Part shown: positions 1 through 5,414 of the stretch, piece after piece | How positions within the stretch are numbered: the first letter of the stretch is position 1 | Layout of the letters: every line of letters begins with the position of its first letter | DNA from: an uncultured Eubacteriales bacterium | GTDB lineage: Bacteria; Bacillota; Clostridia; Christensenellales; UBA1242 | Length of the DNA stretch: 7,303 nt | Assembly (NCBI GenBank): GCA_900557585.1 | Contig: USTJ01000032.1 | Location: 1-7,303 of the forward strand | Direction: 5' to 3' | The notes under the pieces: generated by a model | The model's database searches: none | Seen by the model: only the letters and a program-made list of their open reading frames with translations | Told to the model about the DNA's origin: nothing | Translations under genes and position numbers: made by a program

Positions 1-1
1 C

Positions 2-1069
2 GCATATTTTCTTGACGAGCCTACCAACGACCTTGACATTCAAACGCTTGAAATTTTGGAAGAGTTCATAAAAAATCAAAGCGTGCCAGTTGTTTTCATT
101 TCGCACGATGAAACTTTGCTTGAAAACACGGCAAATCGCATTTTGCATATTGAGCAACTGATAAAAAAGAGCAAGCCAAAATATACTCTTGAAAAATGTT
201 CATATGGTGAATATGTTTGGGCAAGAAACCGCGCAATTGAACATCAAACCCAAGTTGCATATGCCGAGCGCAGGGAACAAAAGAAAAAAGAAGAAATTTT
301 AAAGCAGATAAAAGAAAAAGTTCGTCAAGACATTAAAGAGTGCCGAAGAGATCCATCAACTGGAAGGGTTTTGGTAAAGAAAATGAGAAACATAAAGGCG
401 CAAGAAGCAAGACTTGAAAACCAAGAACTCACCGAGATTCCAGAAGTTGAAGAAGCAATCAAAATCATTGCAAATCAGAACATATCTCTTGCAAATCAAA
501 AGAAGGTTGTTGATGTTTGTTTTGAAAATCTTTGCGTGGGCAAAAAAGTGCTTGCAAAAAATGTTTGCTTGTCGGTTTATGGTGCGAAAAAAGTTGCAAT
601 CATTGGCAAAAATGGTTGCGGGAAAACCACACTGATAAAAAAGCTGCTTCCAATTTTGAAAGAAACCCCAGGGCTTCAAGTTGGCTATTTTTCGCAAAAC
701 TATAACGAGATTTTGTGTTTTGAAGAAACACCAGTAGAGGTTTTGAAAAATGCAAACAAAGAACTAAATCCAATGACGCTTCTTGGCTGTCTCAAATTCA
801 CAAAAGAAGAAATGGGGCATAAAATCAAAGACCTTAGCGAGGGGCAAAAAGCAAAACTTTCACTTTTAACGATTATTGTTCAAAACAATAATGTGCTTGT
901 TCTAGACGAGCCAACAAGAAATCTGAGTCCACTTTCAAACCCAACAATACGAGAACTTTTGAATAACTATCATGGCGCGGTGATAAGCGTTTCACACGAC
1001 AGAAAGTTCATTTCAGAAGTGTGCGACGAGGTTTATGAACTCTGCGAAAACGGACTTGTAAAGGTGTAA
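2..1069 (+). CDS. ABC-F family ATPase, 5' truncated by window edge
   Basis: Cytoplasmic ABC-F protein: two ABC ATPase domains on one chain and no membrane segments. Family members bind the ribosomal E site and act in translation or antibiotic protection. The left edge cuts the gene, so reading starts at base 2 inside Walker B of the first domain (AYFLDEPTNDLD); 355 residues are visible and roughly the first 150-200 are missing. An H-loop (FISHDE) follows. A charged helical linker spans about 209-470, with a short tip loop (DPSTGR) between two helices. The second domain has Walker A GKNGCGKTT (605-631), a Q-loop (GYFSQN), signature LSEGQKAKL (833-859), Walker B VLVLDE (893-910) and an H-loop (SVSHD). 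Its D-loop is unusual: DEPTRNLSPLS instead of the usual DEPTNHLD. The short linker tip does not by itself suggest a resistance-type (Lsa/Vga/OptrA) protein, but the subfamily is unassigned. The TTG at base 56 is an internal codon, not a start. Confidence 0.93.
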   Translation, partial: AYFLDEPTNDLDIQTLEILEEFIKNQSVPVVFISHDETLLENTANRILHIEQLIKKSKPKYTLEKCSYGEYVWARNRAIEHQTQVAYAERREQKKKEEILKQIKEKVRQDIKECRRDPSTGRVLVKKMRNIKAQEARLENQELTEIPEVEEAIKIIANQNISLANQKKVVDVCFENLCVGKKVLAKNVCLSVYGAKKVAIIGKNGCGKTTLIKKLLPILKETPGLQVGYFSQNYNEILCFEETPVEVLKNANKELNPMTLLGCLKFTKEEMGHKIKDLSEGQKAKLSLLTIIVQNNNVLVLDEPTRNLSPLSNPTIRELLNNYHGAVISVSHDRKFISEVCDEVYELCENGLVKV

Positions 1070-1101
1070 TATTTAAAATAAATAATAAATTTTTTGTTTC
1101 A

Positions 1102-1135
1102 AAAAAAGACCATAAATGAAATTATGGTCTTTTTT
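1102..1135. terminator. Bidirectional rho-independent terminator
   Basis: The arms GACCATAA (1108-1115) and TTATGGTC (1122-1129) pair perfectly around the loop ATGAAA. An A-run before and a T-run after extend the stem to 14 bp. It lies 32 bases after the ABC-F stop. Because both flanks carry the needed A/T runs, it can also end minus-strand transcripts from the convergent RadC-like gene, whose stop is about 170 bases away. Confidence 0.9.
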
Positions 1136-1304
1136 AATGCATATTTATTGTTGAAGTTTTGATGTTTGCGTTTTTCTTGTGCTTTTATAGTGATTTTGTC
1201 TATGATTGGCATATAAAAACGCAAAATTGTGTGATTTGAGTGTGAAAAATAGTGAAATTTTATGTGTTTTTGGCAGTGTGCTTGCATTTTTTATGATTAT
1301 TTTT
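1136..1304. other. Convergent intergenic region, T/G-rich on the plus strand
   Basis: This stretch lies between the ABC-F terminator and the stop of the RadC-like gene. Short open frames on both strands lack a credible ribosome-binding site and resemble no family I know. If the hairpin at 1102-1135 ends the minus-strand transcript, this DNA forms its roughly 170-base A/C-rich 3' untranslated region. Confidence 0.5.
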
Positions 1305-2078
1305 CTATTTCCCAACCTTATAGTTTGTGCTTTCTTGACCAAAGCGGTCGAACTCTTTTTGAGAGAAACCTGGAATCTTCTTGATTGCGTCGCGTTTAAG
1401 TTCTTTTAAAATTTTTGCTTCTTCAAAAGAGAATGCAGTTTCGCTATTATCGATAATGTGGTCAATAACTTCAATGCTGTTTAAAATGCAACTTGAAACA
1501 ATTTTTGCGGTGAATGCAATGTCTTCATCAGATGGGCGAACGGGACCATGTGGGTGATTGTGAGTGATAAGAACTCTTTCGCAATTGTTTGCAACAATAA
1601 TGTTTGTAAGTTTTCTGATGTCAACTGGAACCTCGCTTGCTGTTCCGCGGTTCACAAGATTGCAACTCATAACCTTGTTTGAACTTGTAAGGCAAAGCAT
1701 ATAGAATTCTTCAACCGCCTTGCCTTTATAAAGATTTTTGCAATATTCTTTTGCTGTTGTTGTTCCGGCAATGCTGGTTTCACACTTGCTTTTGCCATAA
1801 CACTCGAAAATCTTTAAATATGAAGAAATAAGCATTGCACTGTGCTCGCCAATGCCTTCAACTGCTTGCAATTTTTCAAGAGGCGCCTCTAAAACTTTGT
1901 CAAAACTGCCAAAGGTGTCAAGAAGACGGTGTGCAATTGGATTTGTGTCTTTTCTTGGAATTGAAAAATATAAAATAAATTCAAGTTTTTGAATGTCTGA
2001 AAATGCAGAAAGTCCATTTTTTGTGAAAATTTCTTTCATTCTTTTTCTGTGTTCTTCGTGAATTGTCTTTTTGTCCAT
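1305..2078 (-). CDS. RadC-like JAB domain protein with altered JAMM motif
   Basis: A 257-residue protein of the RadC/UPF0758 type; despite the name, a DNA-repair role for RadC is not established. Residues 1-55 form a helical N-terminal region (including IPRKDTNPIAH). A helix-hairpin-helix follows at about 53-90 (VEGIGEHSAMLI), then a JAB/MPN domain at about 105-215. The zinc ligands fit HxHx7SxxD exactly: His173, His175, Ser183 and Asp186 in HNHPHGPVRPSDED. The Glu that in standard RadC sits 17 residues before the first His (the E of REV/REI) is Lys156 here (VDIRKL). A basic tail of about 35 residues follows the JAB core. The start is the ATG at 2078, with AAAGG (2087-2091) 8 bases upstream. 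The same frame stays open to 2351 but would run antisense over lemA and adds nothing family-like. The gene diverges from lemA and converges on the ABC-F gene. Confidence 0.9.
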   Translation of the reverse strand: MDKKTIHEEHRKRMKEIFTKNGLSAFSDIQKLEFILYFSIPRKDTNPIAHRLLDTFGSFDKVLEAPLEKLQAVEGIGEHSAMLISSYLKIFECYGKSKCETSIAGTTTAKEYCKNLYKGKAVEEFYMLCLTSSNKVMSCNLVNRGTASEVPVDIRKLTNIIVANNCERVLITHNHPHGPVRPSDEDIAFTAKIVSSCILNSIEVIDHIIDNSETAFSFEEAKILKELKRDAIKKIPGFSQKEFDRFGQESTNYKVGK

Positions 2079-2105
2079 GTTTGTCGCCTTTAAATTTGTC
2101 AAAAA

Positions 2106-2111
2106 TGTATA
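2106..2111 (-). promoter_or_regulatory. Weak candidate -10 for the RadC-like gene
   Basis: Read on the minus strand this is TATACA, about 28 bases before the ATG. At the 17-base spacing the -35 is only TTCATG, a poor match. The palindrome at 2118-2129 would lie inside the spacer. The assignment is tentative. Confidence 0.3.
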
Positions 2112-2117
2112 AATTTC

Positions 2118-2129
2118 GGGGTTAACCCC
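2118..2129. promoter_or_regulatory. Perfect 12-bp palindrome GGGGTTAACCCC, candidate operator
   Basis: This is a complete inverted repeat, G/C-rich at its ends, inside otherwise very AT-rich DNA between two divergent genes. It ends 10 bases upstream of the lemA -35 and lies just upstream of the candidate minus-strand -10, so a bound protein could affect both directions. I found no second copy in the window. That it is an operator is inference. Confidence 0.4.
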
Positions 2130-2139
2130 ATGAAAACAC

Positions 2140-2168
2140 TTTACAAAAAGTGCATATATATTCATAAT
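2140..2168 (+). promoter_or_regulatory. Sigma-A-type promoter of the lemA operon
   Basis: TTTACA (2140-2145), a 17-base spacer and CATAAT (2163-2168), each box one mismatch from consensus. The predicted start of transcription is near 2175, giving a leader of about 34 bases to the lemA ATG. A small stem, CACTTT (2137-2142) with AAAGTG (2147-2152), overlaps the -35. Confidence 0.6.
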
Positions 2169-2208
2169 AAATATATAAGACAATTTTGTCAAATAAAGGA
2201 GATAAAAA

Positions 2209-2775
2209 ATGTTAGCATTATACATTACACTTGGCGTTGTGGCCTTGCTTGCTGTTATAATTGTTGTTTGGATTATTTCTGCAAGAAACAATTTGGTACG
2301 TCTTCGCAACAATGTTGAAGAAGCATTTTCAACAATGGACGTTTGCCTCAAAAAAAGATATGACCTTGTTCCAAATCTTGTTGAAACAGTAAAAGGTTAT
2401 GCAAAACACGAGAAAGAAACTCTCGACGCTGTTATTTCAGCAAGAAGCAGAATTTCTGTTGCAGGAAGCGCAGAAGACCGTGCAAAAGCAGAAGGCGAAC
2501 TTACAACAACTCTTCGCTCTCTTATGGCACTCACTGAAAACTATCCAGATTTGAAGGCAAATGCAAACTTCACCGACCTTCAAAATCAACTTAAAACTCT
2601 TGAAGGTGAAATTTCAAATTCAAGAAGATATTATAACGCATGCGTTAAAACCTATAACGTTAAAACCGAAATTTTCCCAAGCAACTTGATTGCAAGTTGG
2701 TTTAAATTCGAAAGAAAACCTCTTTATGAAGTTGACAACGAAGAAGAAAGAAAAAATGTAAAGGTGCAATTTTAA
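2209..2775 (+). CDS. lemA: LemA family membrane protein
   Basis: A 188-residue LemA family protein: one N-terminal membrane helix (residues about 4-24) and a helical-bundle domain after it. The family's molecular function is not settled. Recognisable family signatures are NLVRLRNNVEEAFSTMD at 28-44, then KKRYDLVPNLVETVKGYAKHE (about 48-68) and, near the C-terminus, the pattern YYNACVKTYN...FPSNLIASWF (141-165), which corresponds to the usual YN..V..YN..I..FP.N..A..F. Length is normal for the family. The start ATG has AAAGGAG (2195-2201) 7 bases upstream and follows a good promoter. It is the first gene of a two-gene operon with a DUF2207 membrane protein; lemA next to DUF2207 genes is a recurrent bacterial arrangement and suggests a shared role at the cell envelope, without defining it. 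Confidence 0.95.
   Translation: MLALYITLGVVALLAVIIVVWIISARNNLVRLRNNVEEAFSTMDVCLKKRYDLVPNLVETVKGYAKHEKETLDAVISARSRISVAGSAEDRAKAEGELTTTLRSLMALTENYPDLKANANFTDLQNQLKTLEGEISNSRRYYNACVKTYNVKTEIFPSNLIASWFKFERKPLYEVDNEEERKNVKVQF
2760..2766 (+). promoter_or_regulatory. Ribosome-binding site inside the lemA end, for the TTG start
   Basis: AAAGGTG lies within the last lemA codons, 9 bases before the TTG at 2776. It supports TTG initiation for the DUF2207 gene. The first in-frame ATG (2833) would cut away most of the leading hydrophobic segment. Confidence 0.5.
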
Positions 2776-4749
2776 TTGGAAAAGAAATCTAAAATTATAA
2801 CCTCAATCTTTTTTGCAATTGTTCTTGCGTTCATGAGCGTTGTTCTTTTCACAATGGATATTGTAAGTTCTTCACCAAGCGATGAAGAACTTTCTTCTTC
2901 TAGTAGCGTAACAATCACTCGACTTGATGTGAATGCAACTGTCAAAGAAAACGGACGAGTTGATGTTTCTGAAACTTTCGACATGAAGTTTGAATATGCA
3001 GGGCTTCACGAAGTGATTCGTTTCATTCCATATGCATGCTATCAATATCGTGAAATTGATGGAAAGGTTCAAAAAAGTGTTTGCTATGCAAAAATATCAA
3101 ACATTACTGGCTCGGGCGAAAATAATGAGCAACTCAACACCTATGTTGATGAAATTACAGGTTATCTTACAATTGGTTTGAAAGACCGCCAAGGTTTCAC
3201 CCAAGGCGAAACAAGAACTTTCACAATTGGTTATTCCTATTTCATGGGAAACGACAAAAACAAAGGTTTCGACGATGTTTATTATAACATTGTTGGAACC
3301 AACAGCACTTGCAACATTGAAAACGTAACATTTTCTGTAACTCTTCCAGAAGAGGTTTCAGAAGACAAAATTCAAATGTATGCAGGAAAAGCAGGAAGCA
3401 CTGCTTCGCAAGATTTTGTTGTTTCGGGAAACATTGTTTCTGGTTCGTGCGCACTTTTAAGAGCGGGCGAAGGAATAACTTTCAGAGCAATTTTTGAAGA
3501 TGGATATTTGAAAAAAGTTCCAGCACAAGTGAACACAATGCAAATTGTTTCAATTTGCCTTGGACTTGCTTGCATTGCAATTGCTCTTGTTTGCTTCTTG
3601 GTGTTCAGACAAAGAAAAGATTATCCAGTTCCTGTTGAACTTGTTCCATTCGATGGGCTCGACCCATTTGTTGCCGACTATATGGCAAATGAAAACATTT
3701 CAACAAAAACAATTTCAGCAAGTGTGGTTTGTCTTGCAAACGCAGGATATCTTACAATTGAGGATAAAGGAGACAAAAACATTGTCTTCCACAAAACACA
3801 AAAAGATATTTCAGAACTCAAAAACATGAGTTTGAAAACAGTTTACAATGCAATTTTTACAGGCGGAGTTTCAGATTCAGAAATGTCTAAACTTGGCGCA
3901 GACTTTGCAGAAAGCGTTGGAGCAATCCAAAACGCAGAAAAAATAAAACAAAAAACAGCCTTATATGATCAAAAGGCTTCAAGCAAATTCAACTGGGCAA
4001 AAATTGGATATTTGGCATTGATGTTCATCACTGCTCTTGTTGTTTTCAAAATTCCAAAATCATTTTTTGGATATTCAACAGGTTTGTTCAGTTTTGTGAA
4101 TGCTCTGTTTGCTTTGTTCTTGGTTTATGACGCAGTTCTCTGCTTCTTTGAACAAAAGAACTTGTGGATATATAACCTTGTTTCAAGCATTATGTTTGTC
4201 GTTTTCTTGGCAATTGCCTATGCAAGATTCAATATTGCACTCATCGACACTGCATGCATTGGACTTGTTGTTTTGGCGCTTATCAGCACACTTCCAGTTT
4301 TGGTGAACGTTATTCCAAAATACAATCAAGCCGGTGCAATTTGCAAAGGTAGAGTTCTTGGCTTCAAAAACTATATCGCAATGTGCGAAGTTTCTCAAAT
4401 CAAAATGTTTGTTCAAGAAAATCCAAACTACTATTTTGATGTTTTGCCATATGCCTATGTGTTTGGTCTTTCAAAAGAGTGGATGGATAAATTCAAAGAC
4501 ATTGAAGTTAAACTTCCAGATTGGGTTGTAAACTCAAATGGAACCATAATGGACTATGTAATTTTCAATTCAATGTTCAACAACTTCAATTCGAAAATGG
4601 CAACAACCATTCAAACTGAAAAATTCAAAGCAATTGCAAGTTCTGTCAAATCATTTTCAAGCAAAGGTGGCGGTGGCCACAGTGGCGGATTTGGCGGAGG
4701 TGGCTTCTCTGGCGGAGGCGGAGGAGGCGGAGGCTTTGGTGCAAGATAA
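2776..4749 (+). CDS. DUF2207 family multi-pass membrane protein with Gly-rich tail
   Basis: A 657-residue predicted membrane protein of the DUF2207 (YciQ-like) family, biochemical function unknown. A signal or anchor helix spans about residues 7-30, followed by a Ser-rich stretch (31-44). An extracytoplasmic beta-rich domain runs from about 45 to 245. Membrane helices follow at about 254-277, 408-426, 435-458, 464-484 and 488-512. Between the second and third lies a cytoplasmic domain with the family pattern GLDPFVADYM...ANAGYLTIED (294-330). After the last helix comes the conserved DVLPYAYVFGLSKEWMDKF (555-573). The protein ends in a Gly-rich tail (631-657), as is common in this family. The start is TTG at 2776, directly abutting the lemA stop (TAA|TTG), which suggests translational coupling. 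It probably acts with LemA in the membrane; this rests on gene context, not demonstrated activity. Confidence 0.9.
   Translation: MEKKSKIITSIFFAIVLAFMSVVLFTMDIVSSSPSDEELSSSSSVTITRLDVNATVKENGRVDVSETFDMKFEYAGLHEVIRFIPYACYQYREIDGKVQKSVCYAKISNITGSGENNEQLNTYVDEITGYLTIGLKDRQGFTQGETRTFTIGYSYFMGNDKNKGFDDVYYNIVGTNSTCNIENVTFSVTLPEEVSEDKIQMYAGKAGSTASQDFVVSGNIVSGSCALLRAGEGITFRAIFEDGYLKKVPAQVNTMQIVSICLGLACIAIALVCFLVFRQRKDYPVPVELVPFDGLDPFVADYMANENISTKTISASVVCLANAGYLTIEDKGDKNIVFHKTQKDISELKNMSLKTVYNAIFTGGVSDSEMSKLGADFAESVGAIQNAEKIKQKTALYDQKASSKFNWAKIGYLALMFITALVVFKIPKSFFGYSTGLFSFVNALFALFLVYDAVLCFFEQKNLWIYNLVSSIMFVVFLAIAYARFNIALIDTACIGLVVLALISTLPVLVNVIPKYNQAGAICKGRVLGFKNYIAMCEVSQIKMFVQENPNYYFDVLPYAYVFGLSKEWMDKFKDIEVKLPDWVVNSNGTIMDYVIFNSMFNNFNSKMATTIQTEKFKAIASSVKSFSSKGGGGHSGGFGGGGFSGGGGGGGGFGAR
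4666..4740 (+). repeat. GGN-codon repeat encoding the Gly-rich tail
   Basis: A G-rich run of mostly GGC/GGA/GGT codons (residues 631-655 of the DUF2207 protein), interrupted by His-Ser, Phe and Ser. It contrasts sharply with the AT-rich surroundings. Low-complexity Gly tails are typical of this protein family, and such tracts can change length by slippage. Confidence 0.8.
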
Positions 4750-4771
4750 CCAAGCATTCCACTTTGAAATA

Positions 4772-4803
4772 AAAAAAAAGAACCAGAAATGGTTCTTTTT
4801 TTT
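4772..4803 (+). terminator. Rho-independent terminator of the lemA-DUF2207 operon
   Basis: GAACCA (4780-4785) pairs with TGGTTC (4790-4795) around a GAAA tetraloop. Eight A before and eight T after extend the stem to 14 bp and supply the U-tract. It begins about 22 bases after the DUF2207 stop. Confidence 0.92.
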
Positions 4804-4964
4804 GTTGGGTTTTATATGTTTAAACTTATTTTGTTTGGTTTTGCTTTTCTTTCTTCTTATTGTTTGTATAGGTGTGAGTTCTTTAATGTTTTTTGAGTTG
4901 ATTGTTTATTTTCTATGATTCTTTTTTTGTAATAAAAAAAACTTGAAACGGCTTGCTTTTGTTT

Positions 4965-4991
4965 TTGATATTTTTGTTGTTGTGATATAAT
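4965..4991 (+). promoter_or_regulatory. Extended -10 promoter with very short leader
   Basis: A perfect extended -10, TG-A-TATAAT (4983-4991), is preceded by TTGATA (4965-4970) at a short 15-base spacing. Transcription should start near 4997-5000, at or inside the SD site GAGGAG (4998-5003), leaving a leader of only about 11-14 bases. Confidence 0.6.
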
Positions 4992-5010
4992 TTGTTTGAG
5001 GAGCAAAACT

Positions 5011-5331
5011 ATGGTTGGGAAATATAAAGTTATAACTCTTTGTGGAAGCACAAAGTTTAAAGATGAGTTTTTAAAAGAACAAAAAAGATTGTCACTTGAA
5101 GGCAACATTGTGATTTCTGTTGGACTGTTTGGGCATTCGGGCGATGATGAAGTTTGGAACGACAACATAAAAGAAATGCTTGATGACATGCACAAAAGAA
5201 AAATTGACATGGCTGATGAAATTTTTGTTATCAACAAAGGTGGATATATTGGTTCAAGCACAAAGTCTGAAATTGAATATGCAAAGAAAACGGGAAAACC
5301 TGTTCACTATCTTGAAGAAGTTGAAAAATAA
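5011..5331 (+). CDS. Small nucleoside 2-deoxyribosyltransferase-like Rossmann protein
   Basis: A 106-residue soluble protein resembling the nucleoside 2-deoxyribosyltransferase-like / DUF4406 group, often left as hypothetical. Residues 7-20 (VITLCGSTKFKDEF) look like a beta strand plus glycine loop. Residues 67-79 (DMADEIFVINKGG region) form a second strand. GSSTKSEIEYA at 81-91 resembles the family's G(T/S)xxE helix, with Glu87 a candidate catalytic residue by analogy. It is short compared with true deoxyribosyltransferases (about 150 residues), so that enzymatic activity is uncertain; sensing or binding a nucleotide is an alternative. The start is ATG 5011, with GAGGAG (4998-5003) 7 bases upstream. 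In-frame TTG 4996 overlaps the SD site and is rejected. No terminator separates it from galE 83 bases downstream, so some read-through is possible. Confidence 0.82.
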   Translation: MVGKYKVITLCGSTKFKDEFLKEQKRLSLEGNIVISVGLFGHSGDDEVWNDNIKEMLDDMHKRKIDMADEIFVINKGGYIGSSTKSEIEYAKKTGKPVHYLEEVEK

Positions 5332-5354
5332 AAAGAAATTGACTTTGTATTTGT

Positions 5355-5384
5355 TTGACTGATTTTTGCTTGAAATTATATAAT
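5355..5384 (+). promoter_or_regulatory. Sigma-A-type promoter of galE
   Basis: TTGACT (5355-5360), an 18-base spacer and a perfect TATAAT (5379-5384). An identical TTGACT hexamer lies 16 bases upstream (5339-5344). The predicted leader is about 24 bases, almost wholly purine, and carries the strong SD AGGGGG (5403-5408). Confidence 0.7.
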
Positions 5385-5414
5385 ATAAATAGAAAAAGGG
5401 AAAGGGGGAAAAGT

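Noticed and set aside
356..697. Minus-strand frame opposite the ABC-F gene
   Set aside because: The plus-strand frame carries all ABC motifs here; the opposite frame is a low-complexity shadow.
2079..2351. N-terminal extension of the RadC-like reading frame by 91 codons
   Set aside because: It would run antisense across the lemA promoter and first codons, has no family resemblance, and the ATG at 2078 has a proper ribosome-binding site and gives the expected N-terminus.
4634..4918. Open plus-strand frame overlapping the Gly-rich tail and running past the terminator
   Set aside because: It is the shifted frame of the GGN repeat (Ala/Val/Glu-rich), crosses the 4772-4803 terminator and has no ribosome-binding site.
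4921..4942. T7-GTAAT-A8 inverted repeat that looks like a hairpin
   Set aside because: The stem is pure A-T with no G-C core and no gene ends beside it; expected by chance in this composition.
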